Positions 23,059 through 31,272 of a stretch of 64,000 nucleotides of DNA are shown here, piece by piece. Made by a program: the position numbers and the translations under genes. The notes under the pieces were generated by a model, which ran no database searches, was not told where the DNA came from, and saw nothing but the letters and a program-made list of their open reading frames with translations. Source of the stretch: Actinomycetospora succinea (GTDB lineage: Bacteria; Actinomycetota; Actinomycetes; Mycobacteriales; Pseudonocardiaceae); NCBI RefSeq assembly GCF_004363095.1, contig NZ_SNYO01000004.1:537638-601637 (forward strand), written 5' to 3'. Every line of letters starts with the position of its first letter. Position 1 is the stretch's first letter.

Positions 23059-24159
23059 ATGGCCCGTGGCGCCCTGCTCCTCCCCGTCGCGCTCGCCGGC
23101 GCCGCGCTCGCGACGCACGTCCGCCGGAACATGGGAGCGTCGCGCGCGGAGCTGCGGCGGGCGGCGGCGCGGTCGCCGCACGCGAGCGGCGGGACGTTCG
23201 CCAACCGGGAACCGGGCCTCCCGCGCCCGGACCTCACGGTGCGGCAGCTCGCGACGATGGTGCTCGGGCGCACGCCGCGCGGGCGGCCGGGCGGCCCGAT
23301 CCCGCTGGTGACGTCCGGCTCGCACGACGGGCGCGCCGAGCTCGCCGTCACGTGGTTCGGGCACGCGAGCGTCCTGCTCGAGGTGGACGGGCGGCGGGTG
23401 CTCGTCGACCCCGTGTGGTCGGAGCGCACCTCGCCCGTGCCGCGCTCCGGACCCCGGCGCCTGCACCCGGCGCCGGTCCCGCTGGCGGCGCTCGGCGAGG
23501 TCGACGTCGTCCTCCTCAGTCACGACCACTACGACCACCTCGACCGCCCGACGATCACCGCGCTGGCCCGGGACACCGCGGCGGTCTTCGTCGCCCCGGT
23601 CGGGGTCGGCGCGCACCTGCGGGCGTGGGGCGTCGCGCTGCACCGCATCGTCGAGGGCGACTGGGACGACGTCCTCGAGGTCGCCGGCCTGACGCTGACG
23701 TGCCTGGAGTGCCGGCACTTCTCGGGCCGCACCTTCCGCCGGAACACGACGCAGTGGGCCGCGTGGAAGGTGGCCGGCCCGGCGCACGCGGTCTACGTCG
23801 CCGGGGACACCGGACCGAGCGAGGCGCACGCGCGCACCGGCGCCGCCCACGGCCCCTTCGACCTGACCCTCATGCCCGTCGGGGCGTACGCGGACCTCTG
23901 GCCCGACATCCACACCACGCCCGAACAGGCGGTCGCGGCGCACCTCGACGTCAAGGGCGGCGTCATGCTGCCGATCCACTGGGCGACCTTCGTGCTGGGG
24001 TTCCACCCGTGGGACGAGCCCGCGGAGCGGACCCTGCGCGCGGCCGAGGAGCACGACGTCCCGCTCGTCCTCCCCACCCCCGGCGGTCGCGTCGACCTCT
24101 CGATCACGGACCGGGCGACGTCGCCGTGGTGGCGGGGGATCGGGACGCCCGTCAGCTAG
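23059..24159 (+). CDS. MBL-fold metallo-hydrolase, NAPE-PLD/UlaG-like
   Basis: A 366-residue metallo-beta-lactamase-fold protein similar to the N-acylphosphatidylethanolamine phospholipase D/UlaG group. The metal motif L-L-S-H-D-H-Y-D-H-L is intact near residue 155. Further ligands are likely in C-R-H-F-S-G, Y-V-A-G-D-T-G and P-I-H-W-A-T-F. The N-terminal 25 residues are hydrophobic (L-L-L-P-V-A-L-A-G-A-A-L-A) and may anchor it in the membrane. Start ATG is set by the -10-like box. It ends 8 bp into the convergent MFS gene. Lipid substrate is possible but unproven. Confidence 0.88.
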   Translation: MARGALLLPVALAGAALATHVRRNMGASRAELRRAAARSPHASGGTFANREPGLPRPDLTVRQLATMVLGRTPRGRPGGPIPLVTSGSHDGRAELAVTWFGHASVLLEVDGRRVLVDPVWSERTSPVPRSGPRRLHPAPVPLAALGEVDVVLLSHDHYDHLDRPTITALARDTAAVFVAPVGVGAHLRAWGVALHRIVEGDWDDVLEVAGLTLTCLECRHFSGRTFRRNTTQWAAWKVAGPAHAVYVAGDTGPSEAHARTGAAHGPFDLTLMPVGAYADLWPDIHTTPEQAVAAHLDVKGGVMLPIHWATFVLGFHPWDEPAERTLRAAEEHDVPLVLPTPGGRVDLSITDRATSPWWRGIGTPVS

Positions 24160-25588
24160 CCGGGGCCGAGGTCGCGCGTGAGGTGCGCAGGATCGCCCAG
24201 CCCACGAGTACCGCGGACACGGCGGTGAGCACGAGGCCCGCGACGGTGACGGCGTCGGCGAACTGCCCGCTCTGCGCCGGCGTCCAGGGCGTCGCGGTGA
24301 TGGTGCCGGTGACCAGGGCCGCGAGGATGGTGCCGGCGACGGCGATGCCGATCGCGGAGGTGACCTCGGAGGCGGTGTCGACGAGCGCGGCGCCGATCGA
24401 GGTGCGGTTCTCGGGCAGTCCGTCGAGCACGGAGAAGCCGGCCACGACGCCGACGACGCGCATCCCGGCGGCGACGAGCACCAGCGACACGGCGACCCAG
24501 GCGTACCCGAGGTCGCCGAGCAGGCTGTAGACGGCGAGCCCGACCACGACGGTGGCGGCGCTGACCGACGCCGCCCGGCCCACGCCGACCCGCTCCACGA
24601 ACCCGTTCACGAACGGTCCGCCGGCGACGAGGACCACGACCTGCGGCAGCATGCCGACGGCGGCCATCGCCGGCGACCAGCCCCAGGCCAGCTGGAGCTG
24701 CAGGGTCACCAGATAGCCGAGGCCGGCGATCGCGAGGCCGGCCGCGGCCTTGAACGCCAGCCCGCTCGACACCAGCGGGCGGGCGACGAGCGCGAGGTCC
24801 AGCAGGGGGTGGCGCGCCGAGCGCTCGCGCAGGACGAACAGGGCCGCCCCGACGACGGTCGCCGCGGTCGCCGCCCACGGCGCCCACGAGCCGGGGCCGT
24901 CGTCGACGAAGAGCGTGGGCGCGACGAGGGCGACCACCACGGTGCCGGTGCCCAGCAGGCCGCCGAGCACGTCGGCGGGGGTGCGGTGCAGCCCGGCCGG
25001 GTCGTCGGCGGGGATGCCGGCGCGGATGCCGAGGAACGCGAGCGCGGCGATCGGCACGTTGACCAGCAGCAGGACCTGCCACGGGGCGATCGCGAGCACG
25101 AGACCGCCCGCCGTCGGGCCGACGGCGAGCCCGACCAGGCCGACGGTCGAGACCAGCGTGATCGCGCGGATCCTCGGGCCCTCCTCGGTGAACAGGCGGA
25201 AGGCGAGCGCGATCGAGCCGGGCGTGGTCATCGCGGCCGCCACGCCCATCACGGCGCGGACCAGGATGAGCTCCTCCGCGGTCGTCACGAACGCGGTCGC
25301 CGCGCTGGCCGCGGCGAGCAGGACGAGGCCGACGAGCATGACGCGGCGGCGGCCGAAGCGGTCGGCCACGGCGCCCAGCACCAGCATCAGCCCGCCGAAG
25401 ACGACCGCGTACACGTTGGTCACCCACTGCAGCGCGACGGTCGAGGCCGCCAGCTCGCGGCCGATCGTCGGCAGGGCGACGTTGAGGATCGAGTTGTCGA
25501 GCATCTCGAACAGGAAGACCGCCGAGAGCCCGGTCAGGGCCACCCACGCCTCGCGCAGCGACCTGGGAGCGTCCAGTGTTCGTGGCAC
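24152..25588 (-). CDS. MFS exporter of the DHA2 (EmrB/QacA) type
   Basis: A 478-residue proton-driven exporter with about 14 hydrophobic segments. Motifs are L-F-E-M-L-D-N-S-I-L-N-V-A-L-P-T-I near residue 25, the A-loop G-A-V-A-D-R-F-G-R-R-R, and motif C-like G-L-A-V-G-P-T-A-G-G in helix 5. The frame stays open to a TTG at 25624, but that TTGACA is better read as the promoter -35. TAGAAC then lies 17 bp on and 7 nt before the GTG used here. The first codons overlap a 21-bp palindrome shared with the divergent TetR gene, so the pump is probably derepressed by its own substrate. Confidence 0.92.
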   Translation of the reverse strand: MPRTLDAPRSLREAWVALTGLSAVFLFEMLDNSILNVALPTIGRELAASTVALQWVTNVYAVVFGGLMLVLGAVADRFGRRRVMLVGLVLLAAASAATAFVTTAEELILVRAVMGVAAAMTTPGSIALAFRLFTEEGPRIRAITLVSTVGLVGLAVGPTAGGLVLAIAPWQVLLLVNVPIAALAFLGIRAGIPADDPAGLHRTPADVLGGLLGTGTVVVALVAPTLFVDDGPGSWAPWAATAATVVGAALFVLRERSARHPLLDLALVARPLVSSGLAFKAAAGLAIAGLGYLVTLQLQLAWGWSPAMAAVGMLPQVVVLVAGGPFVNGFVERVGVGRAASVSAATVVVGLAVYSLLGDLGYAWVAVSLVLVAAGMRVVGVVAGFSVLDGLPENRTSIGAALVDTASEVTSAIGIAVAGTILAALVTGTITATPWTPAQSGQFADAVTVAGLVLTAVSAVLVGWAILRTSRATSAPAS

Positions 25589-25634
25589 GAACACTGTTCT
25601 AAACGCGACCGATGTTCGTGTCAACTGCTAGGCT
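25575..25634. promoter_or_regulatory. Divergent MFS/TetR promoters with perfect palindromic operator
   Basis: AGTGTTCGTG-G-CACGAACACT at 25575-25595 has perfect 10-bp arms; a degenerate second copy starts at about 25612 (TGTTCGTG). Leftward promoter: TTGACA (25624-25619), 17-bp spacer, TAGAAC (25601-25596). Rightward: TAGGCT (25629-25634), 6 nt before the TetR ATG, also leaderless. The operator covers the leftward start site. Confidence 0.75.
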
Positions 25635-25640
25635 CGGTCC

Positions 25641-26363
25641 ATGCCGGAGCGAGCCCCCGTGACGCGTGACCAGTGGGCGGCCCGGATCGCGGCGCTCGAC
25701 GCCCCGCGGCGCGCCACGCGGGCCCGCAAGCCGCCGATCACGGTCGAGCGGATCGTCGAGGCCGCGTTCGGGCTCGTCGCGGCCGAGGGGTACGACGCGC
25801 TGACCATGCGCCGGGTCGCCACCGCGCTGGAGACCGGCCCGGCCTCGCTGTACGCCCACGTCCGCGACAAGGCGGAGCTCGACGACCTGCTGATCGGCGA
25901 GCTGTGCGCGCAGGTGACGCTGCCCGAGGCCGACCCCGTCCGGTGGCGCGAGCAGTTCCTCGACGTCTGCCGCCAGCTGCGCGACCAGTACTTGCGCTAC
26001 CCGGGCATCTCGGGTGCCGCGCTGTCCACCGCCCCCCACGGCCTCGACGCGCTCCGGCTCAACGAGGGCCTGCTCGCGATCCTGCTGGCCGGCGGGGTGG
26101 CGCCCCGGAGCGCCGCCTGGGCGATCGACGCCGCGTTCCTCTACGTCGGCGCCTACAGCCTCGAGGCGTCGCTGCGCCGGCACGCCGACGCGAGCACCGA
26201 CCAGCGGCTCCTCGACCGCGACGAGGTCGTCGCCCGCTTCCGGATGCTGCCCGCCGACCGCTTCCCGAACGTCGTCGCTCACGCCGACGAGCTGGCCGCG
26301 GGCGAGGGGCACGAGCGGTTCGACTTCACGCTCGAGCTGCTCCTCGCCGGGCTCGACCGCTGA
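25641..26363 (+). CDS. TetR family regulator (TetR/TetR_C type)
   Basis: A 240-residue regulator. The HTH starts late, about residues 36-80: I-T-V-E-R-I-V-E-A-A-F-G-L-V-A-A-E-G-Y, then L-T-M-R-R-V-A-T-A-L-E-T-G-P-A-S-L-Y-A-H-V. The A-S-L-Y-x-H-V ending and the long C-terminal domain are typical of the classical tetracycline-repressor subgroup. Divergent from the MFS exporter with a perfect palindrome between, so this is a drug- or metabolite-responsive repressor/pump pair. Ligand unknown. The ATG is the first start after the -10-like TAGGCT. Confidence 0.92.
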   Translation: MPERAPVTRDQWAARIAALDAPRRATRARKPPITVERIVEAAFGLVAAEGYDALTMRRVATALETGPASLYAHVRDKAELDDLLIGELCAQVTLPEADPVRWREQFLDVCRQLRDQYLRYPGISGAALSTAPHGLDALRLNEGLLAILLAGGVAPRSAAWAIDAAFLYVGAYSLEASLRRHADASTDQRLLDRDEVVARFRMLPADRFPNVVAHADELAAGEGHERFDFTLELLLAGLDR

Positions 26364-26375
26364 GCGACCGGGTGC

Positions 26376-27596
26376 TCACGCCCGCGGGTCGACCGGGCCG
26401 TCCGGGCCGCGCCCGGCCCACGTCCACGCGTAGCGGCCGTCGTCGGCGGCCAGGCCGCCCTCGCCGAGCTCCAGCGGACGGAACGTGTCGACCATGACGG
26501 CGAGCTCGTCGACCTCCTGCACCCCGAGCGACCGCTCGACCGCGCCCGGCTGAGGCCCGTGGGAGTGCCCGCCGGGGTGGAGGCTGACCGAGCCCTGGCC
26601 GATGCCCGAGCCCTTGCGGGCCGCGTAGCTGCCGCCGCAGTAGAACATGACCTCGTCGGAGTCGACGTTGGAGTGGTAGTAGGGCACCGGCACCGAGAGC
26701 GGGTGGTAGTCGACCTTCCGCGGGACGAAGTTGCAGATCACGAGGTTGTCCGCCTCGAACACCTGGTGCACGGGCGGCGGCTGGTGCACCCGTCCCGTGA
26801 TCGGCTCGAAGTCCGCGACGGCGAACGTGTACGGGTAGAGGCAGCCGTCCCACCCGACGACGTCGAACGGGTGGGTGGGCACGACGTAGCGGGTGCCGCC
26901 GATGCCGCCGCGCGAGTCGCGGTGCTTGACCAGCACCTCGACGTCCGTGTCCTCGACGACGAGCGGGTCGCCCGGACCGCGCAGGTCGCGCTCGCAGTAG
27001 GGCGCCTGCTCGAGGAACTGGCCGTACCGCGACAGGTACCGCGCGGGCGGGCGGATGTGCGAGTTCGCCTCGATGACGTAGCACCGCAGCGGCTCGTCCC
27101 CGCCGGGCACCCAGCGGTGCGTCGTCGCCCGCGGGAGGACCACGTACTCGCCGCCCGCGACCGGGAGCGTGCCGAACACGGTCTCGACCTCGCCCTGCCC
27201 CGATTCCACGTAGACGCACTCGTCGCCGACCGCGTTGCGGTACAGCGGTGACGTCTCGCCCGCGACGACGTAGGAGATGCGCACGTCGGCGTTGCCCAGC
27301 ACGAGCCGCCGGCCCGTGACGGGGTCGACGGCCTTCCACTCCTGCTCCTCGAACAGGGTGTGCAGGGCGAGGTGGCGCGGCAGCAGCGGCCGGTTCATCG
27401 CGGTGGTCAGGTCGCCCGGGGTCCACGGGCTCGCGTCGACCACCGCCGACGGCAGCCCGACGTGATAGAGCAGCGACGAGTCGGAGCTGAACCCCTCCTC
27501 GCCCATGAGCTCCTCGGCGTAGAGCGCGCCCGCGGCGTCGCGGTGCTGCGTGTGTCGCTTGCGGGGCACGTCCCCGACCCGGCGGTAGTACGGCAC
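26376..27596 (-). CDS. hmgA: Homogentisate 1,2-dioxygenase
   Basis: Opens the ring of homogentisate to maleylacetoacetate in tyrosine and phenylalanine catabolism, using Fe(II) and O2. It is 406 residues with cupin-fold motifs. Family markers are G-E-E-G-F-S-S-D-S-S-L-L-Y-H, G-E-Y-V-V-L-P-R-A-T-T-H-R-W, P-F-D-V-V-G-W-D-G-C-L-Y-P-Y and the iron-ligand region H-S-H-G-P-Q-P-G-A-V-E. Start is GTG with GGGAGGG upstream. It lies 17 bp downstream of a P450 gene and should be cotranscribed. No fumarylacetoacetase or maleylacetoacetate isomerase gene is present in this window, so the pathway must be completed elsewhere. Confidence 0.92.
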   Translation of the reverse strand: MPYYRRVGDVPRKRHTQHRDAAGALYAEELMGEEGFSSDSSLLYHVGLPSAVVDASPWTPGDLTTAMNRPLLPRHLALHTLFEEQEWKAVDPVTGRRLVLGNADVRISYVVAGETSPLYRNAVGDECVYVESGQGEVETVFGTLPVAGGEYVVLPRATTHRWVPGGDEPLRCYVIEANSHIRPPARYLSRYGQFLEQAPYCERDLRGPGDPLVVEDTDVEVLVKHRDSRGGIGGTRYVVPTHPFDVVGWDGCLYPYTFAVADFEPITGRVHQPPPVHQVFEADNLVICNFVPRKVDYHPLSVPVPYYHSNVDSDEVMFYCGGSYAARKGSGIGQGSVSLHPGGHSHGPQPGAVERSLGVQEVDELAVMVDTFRPLELGEGGLAADDGRYAWTWAGRGPDGPVDPRA

Positions 27597-27613
27597 GGTG
27601 CTCGTCCCTCCCG

Positions 27614-28849
27614 TCACCAGCGCAACGGCAGGTGGGTCACGCCGTTGATGAAGTTCGAGGTCAGACGCCGAGGTTCCCCGTCCAGCTCGACCTGTGGCAA
27701 CACCTCGGTGAACGCGGCGAGGAACGCCCGCATCTGCATCCGCGCGAACTGTGCGCCGAGGCAGAGGTGCGGGCCCTGGCCGAACGCGAGGTGGTCGCAC
27801 GGCGTGCGCGTCACGTCGAAGCGGAACGGGTCGGCGAAGTGGCGCTCGTCGTGGTGCGCGGACACGTGGTAGACGACGACCTTGTCGCCGGCGGCGATCG
27901 CGGTGCCGGCGAGGACGGTGTCGCGGGCGGCCGTCCGGCGGAAGGTCAGCACGGGCGGGTGCCGGCGCAGCATCTCCTCGACCGCGCCCGCCGCGAGGTC
28001 CGGGCGCTCGCGCACGAGGCGGTACTGCTCGGGGTGCTCGACGAGCGCGAGCACCCCGCCGGGCAGCGCCGAGCGCACCGTGTCGTTCCCCGCGACCGTG
28101 AGCAGGAAGAAGAACATCTGCAGCTCGGTGTCGTCGAGGGACTCCCCGTCGACCCGGGCCTGCACGAGCGCGGTCATGACGTCGTCGGCGGGGTGCCGGC
28201 GCTTGTGGTCGGCGAGCTCACCGGCGTAGGCGAACATCTCGGCCAGCATCGCCGGCGAGCGCGGGTTCACGGGCTTGCCGTGCTCGTCGCGCACGACGTG
28301 CGCGTGCTCGGGGTCCTGGTAGCCGATGACCCGGTTCGTCCACTCGAGCAGCAGGTGCCGGTCGGACTCCGGAACGCCCATGAGGTCGGCGAGGTTGGTC
28401 AGCGGGAAGTCGTCGGTGACCTGGCGGGGGAGGTCGCACCGGCCGTCGCCGGCGACGTCGGTGAGCAGGCGCCGGGCGCGCTCGGCGACCGTGTCGGCGA
28501 AGCGCTCCAGGCGCCGCCGGGTGAACGCCGCGGTCACGAGCTTGCGGACCCGCCCGTGCTCCGGCGGGTCCATGTTGAGGATCATCCGGCGGATGAACGG
28601 GAGGTCCTCGGGCTCGGGGTCGCGGATCTGCGTGGCGCCCAGCGAGGAGCTGAACACCTCGGGCGTGCGGAGGACCGCGCGCACGTCGTCGTAGCGCGTG
28701 ACCGCCCAGAACCCCGGCCCGGCCGGCCATTCCCCGACCGCGTGCTCGTCCTGCCACGCCACCGGCGCCTCGTCGCGCAGGCGCGCCAGCGCCTCGTGCG
28801 GCACGCCCTTCGCGAAGACGGCGGGATCGAAGACGTCGACGTCGACCAT
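27614..28849 (-). CDS. Cytochrome P450
   Basis: A 411-residue soluble P450. The heme motif F-G-Q-G-P-H-L-C-L-G-A-Q is intact, the I-helix reads T-V-A-G-N-D-T-V-R, and the E-x-x-R pair is present in V-E-E-M-L-R-R. A-G-N-D-T instead of A-G-x-E-T is typical of the CYP124/125/142 and linalool 8-monooxygenase-like group, which hydroxylates terpenes, sterols or branched lipids. ATG has GGAGG upstream. It precedes hmgA by 17 bp. No ferredoxin gene is adjacent, so electrons must come from unlinked partners. Substrate unknown. Confidence 0.93.
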   Translation of the reverse strand: MVDVDVFDPAVFAKGVPHEALARLRDEAPVAWQDEHAVGEWPAGPGFWAVTRYDDVRAVLRTPEVFSSSLGATQIRDPEPEDLPFIRRMILNMDPPEHGRVRKLVTAAFTRRRLERFADTVAERARRLLTDVAGDGRCDLPRQVTDDFPLTNLADLMGVPESDRHLLLEWTNRVIGYQDPEHAHVVRDEHGKPVNPRSPAMLAEMFAYAGELADHKRRHPADDVMTALVQARVDGESLDDTELQMFFFLLTVAGNDTVRSALPGGVLALVEHPEQYRLVRERPDLAAGAVEEMLRRHPPVLTFRRTAARDTVLAGTAIAAGDKVVVYHVSAHHDERHFADPFRFDVTRTPCDHLAFGQGPHLCLGAQFARMQMRAFLAAFTEVLPQVELDGEPRRLTSNFINGVTHLPLRW

Positions 28850-28941
28850 CGCGGCACCTCCGGGGCGGGCGGTTCCCGCCCACCGTGCCACGGCGGCCGC
28901 CGGTGCCGAACGGTCCCGGCGCCGCCGGTGGCGGAGTCGGC

Positions 28942-29100
28942 TCAGAAGTACGTCCGGCGTCGTCCCACGGGCCGGCCGACGGCGCCGAGCACGGTGAGGA
29001 CCAGGCCCACGATCAGCAGGATCCAGCCGATGGTGCCGACGAACGCGGGGACGGGCGCCAGATAGGCGAGGACGATGAGAATGATCCCGAGAATGATCAA
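28942..29100 (-). CDS. DUF6131-like small membrane protein
   Basis: A 52-residue protein that is nearly all membrane: two hydrophobic segments (I-I-L-G-I-I-L-I-V-L-A-Y-L and I-G-W-I-L-L-I-V-G-L-V-L-T-V-L-G) and a short basic tail G-R-R-R-T-Y-F. This is the pattern of actinobacterial DUF6131 proteins. The start must be TTG: it is the only start placed right after a ribosome site (GGAG, 7 nt upstream), and the N-terminus then matches the family. Function unknown. It is transcribed away from a 362-bp gap shared with a secreted protein gene. Confidence 0.78.
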   Translation of the reverse strand: MIILGIILIVLAYLAPVPAFVGTIGWILLIVGLVLTVLGAVGRPVGRRRTYF

Positions 29101-29462
29101 GTGAATTCTCCGTGGTGGGGGGAGCGGCTCTCGCGCATCAACGACGGCGCCGAGGACGGGGGTGCGGCCCGGAGCGGAATGGGGCCGTTCGGCGGCACCC
29201 CGAGCTGCGGAAACCGTCCCGTCGAGAGACAGGGACTTTCGATGTGTCTCCGTTCTCGGTGCGCTCCGCCGAATTCGGAAATCACCCGCACGATCGCCGG
29301 GATGGCCGCCTCGGACCTTCGCCCGAACAGATCGCGTCCCCGGCCGTCCGGCCGAATCTCGGGGCGGAGGCGTAACGGCCGCGTGAGCCGTGCCGACCCC
29401 ACCGTCCAACAGCCACCGGGGCCGGACGACCCCGGGCGGAACCGGCCGGGAGGAAGCACATC
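29101..29462. other. 362-bp non-coding gap between divergent genes
   Basis: The only gap above 300 bp. It is less GC-biased than its surroundings and no convincing gene was found on either strand. It contains GAGACA and TGTCTC as inverted arms (13-nt loop, about 29226-29250) and a perfect CCGAATTCGG palindrome at 29269-29278. It may hold a long leader for the secreted protein gene. No recognised riboswitch consensus could be matched by eye. Confidence 0.5.
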
Positions 29463-30818
29463 GTGGGTTCGAGATCGACCTCTCCCCGGCGCCACCGGAC
29501 GCGCTACCTCGCCGCGCTGTCCGGTGCCGCCGTGGTGGCGCTGACGGTCCTGTCGATCACGTCGGCCCCGGTGGCCGGCGCCGACGCCGGGCCGGACCGG
29601 GCGGCCAAGCCGCGGCCGACGACGACCACGACCACCGCTCCGCCGACGACCACGACCACCGCTCCGCCGACGACCACGACCACCGCTCCGCCGAGCGGGG
29701 GACGCGACCCGCTCCGTCAGCCGTTCGCGTCGAGCAGCATCTGGAACATGCCGATCGGGAGCGGCGCGGTCTACGTCCCGGCGAACCTGCCCGCGATCCC
29801 GGGCAACGACACCGGCTCCCGGGTGCCCCAGATCGACGACGAGCCCATCGTGCTCAGCCCGGGCGCCCCGCTGACGCAGGTCCTGGCCAGCTCCGGCGGC
29901 TGGGGCGGGAACCGCTGCAAGACCCAGAAGACGGTGCTCGCCACCGTGCCGATCCCGGCGAACTACGTCCTGCCGAGCGACAACAAGAACCAGAGCGCCT
30001 CGTTCCTGGCGGCCGACGGCCGCACCGTGGTCTCCACCCAGCCGCTGGCGCGGTGTGCGGCGGGCGGGCCGGCCACGAGCTACGTCCGGTACCCCGACCA
30101 GGACATCTACGGCCCGGGCATCCAGGGCTCCCACGGCGGGTCCGGGATGAGCGGGCTCGGCGGCTCGATCCGGGTCGGCGAGCTGCGTCCCGGCGAGCAG
30201 GGGCCGCGGCACGCGCTGAAGATCAACCTCTACGCCCGCGGCGAGCTGGCGCAGTGCGCCACCCGCAGCGAGTGCTTCCGCTGGCCCGCGGTGAAGTCCG
30301 ACAGCTACGCGGTCGGCTGGTACGGCGCCGCGACGGGGAACACGAACACGGCGATGCGGATGGGGTCGCTGCTCGCGATCCCGCCCGACGTCGACCTGGC
30401 CTCGCTCGGCCTGCAGACCGAGCCGGCCCGGCAGATCGCGTGGACGCTGCAGAACTACGGCGCCTACGTCGTCGACGACACCTACGGCCCCTCGTTCGCG
30501 CTCAACGCCGAGCACGGGCCCGGCGGCAACACGCGGACCCAGTTCCGCAACGACTACGGCCTCGACTTCGAGGTCTACGCCTCCGCGCCGAACGCGTGGA
30601 GCCGGGACCTGCAGCGCCTCCGGACCGCGCTCGCCGCCGTCGACAACAACTCGCCGACGAGCGTCGGTGGCGGGGGCACCCCGCGCCAGCCGCTCCTGCC
30701 CGAGCTGACGCCGCCGGCGTCCGCCCCGGGCGCGCGGACGCAGGCCACCGAGCCGGCGACCGCCGAGACCCGCGCGCCCGGACCGGTCACCTCGACCCCG
30801 GCGGTCCCGGCCCGCTGA
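29463..30818 (+). CDS. Secreted protein with Thr/Pro-rich linker
   Basis: A 451-residue exported protein. It has a Sec signal peptide (Arg-rich start, hydrophobic A-A-L-S-G-A-A-V-V-A-L-T-V-L, likely cleavage near A-G-A-D-A at residue 40), then three T-T-T-T-T-A-P-P repeats. A globular domain starts S-S-I-W-N-M-P-I-G-S-G-A-V-Y-V-P-A-N and includes G-G-W-G-G-N-R and G-I-Q-G-S-H-G-G-S-G-M-S-G-L-G-G-S-I-R. Two cysteine pairs may form disulfides. The C-terminal 60 residues are Pro/Thr-rich. Start GTG has GGGAGGAAG upstream. I do not recognise the domain; it looks like a cell-surface or secreted enzyme-like fold. No enzymatic function is claimed. Confidence 0.78.
   Translation: MGSRSTSPRRHRTRYLAALSGAAVVALTVLSITSAPVAGADAGPDRAAKPRPTTTTTTAPPTTTTTAPPTTTTTAPPSGGRDPLRQPFASSSIWNMPIGSGAVYVPANLPAIPGNDTGSRVPQIDDEPIVLSPGAPLTQVLASSGGWGGNRCKTQKTVLATVPIPANYVLPSDNKNQSASFLAADGRTVVSTQPLARCAAGGPATSYVRYPDQDIYGPGIQGSHGGSGMSGLGGSIRVGELRPGEQGPRHALKINLYARGELAQCATRSECFRWPAVKSDSYAVGWYGAATGNTNTAMRMGSLLAIPPDVDLASLGLQTEPARQIAWTLQNYGAYVVDDTYGPSFALNAEHGPGGNTRTQFRNDYGLDFEVYASAPNAWSRDLQRLRTALAAVDNNSPTSVGGGGTPRQPLLPELTPPASAPGARTQATEPATAETRAPGPVTSTPAVPAR
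29616..29690. repeat. 24-bp tandem repeat encoding a Thr/Pro linker
   Basis: Two exact copies (29643-29666 and 29667-29690) and one imperfect upstream copy of a 24-bp unit encode P-T-T-T-T-T-A-P in the linker of the secreted protein. It is coding and abutting, so not a CRISPR. Confidence 0.8.
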
Positions 30819-30929
30819 GGGCCGGGTCGGGTCGGCTCACGCGCGCCGCCCAGGGTCGGAGGTCCCTGGTCCGCGGGCCGCTCGCACCCGATGCTGGGAG
30901 CAGCGAGGAACCGGCCGGGGAGGTGCGGC

Positions 30930-31127
30930 GTGCAAGCGCAGGTGGGGAACTGGTTGATCGTGGAGGGGCTCACGGACGCGTCGTCCCGGCGGCAGGGGCG
31001 GATCGTCGCGGTCGACCACGTCGACGGCAGCCCGCCGTACTGGGTGCAGTGGGTCGGTGACGAGCACCGCAGCCTCGTCTTCCCCGGCCCCGACGCGCGC
31101 GTCGCCAAGCACCCGCGGACGCCCTAG
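30930..31127 (+). CDS. DUF1918-like small protein
   Basis: A 65-residue protein matching the actinobacterial DUF1918 pattern: V-G-N-W-L-I-V-E-G at the start, G-R-I-V-A-V-D-H-V-D-G-S-P-P-Y-W-V-Q-W in the middle and V-F-P-G-P-D-A-R-V near the end, consistent with a small SH3-like barrel. Start is GTG with GGGGAGG upstream. Such genes are common near stress genes, but the role is unknown. Two hairpins follow in the convergent gap before the AtuA-like gene. Confidence 0.82.
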   Translation: MQAQVGNWLIVEGLTDASSRRQGRIVAVDHVDGSPPYWVQWVGDEHRSLVFPGPDARVAKHPRTP

Positions 31128-31145
31128 CGGCACTTCGGTGGACAT

Positions 31146-31162
31146 GCTTCGGTTTCCGAAGC
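31146..31162. terminator. Hairpin downstream of DUF1918 gene
   Basis: GCTTCGG-TTT-CCGAAGC forms a 7-bp perfect stem 18 bp after the stop codon. No long T-run follows, so termination strength is uncertain. Confidence 0.45.
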
Positions 31163-31210
31163 GTTTCCGTCAGAGCGAGGACGCCCCTGGTCAGCGCGAC
31201 GTAGGCCCGA

Positions 31211-31247
31211 GATCGCGTCGAGGCCGACCGTCCGGCTCGACGCGATC
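31211..31247. terminator. 12-bp perfect hairpin between convergent genes
   Basis: GATCGCGTCGAG and CTCGACGCGATC are exact complements with a 13-nt loop. The stem sits 25 bp beyond the end of the AtuA-like operon and may terminate or insulate both directions. No U-tract is present. Confidence 0.5.
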
Positions 31248-31272
31248 ATGCGCCTATGTCGGGTGGAGTCGC

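Noticed and set aside
25589..25624. Longer N-terminus of the MFS exporter from a TTG
   Set aside because: The TTG is part of a consensus TTGACA with a -10 at the correct spacing, and the added residues lie over promoter and operator.
29101..29462. Possible c-di-AMP (ydaO-type) riboswitch before the secreted protein gene
   Set aside because: The long leader and secreted product prompted the check, but the conserved blocks expected of that class were not found by eye. A covariance search would decide.
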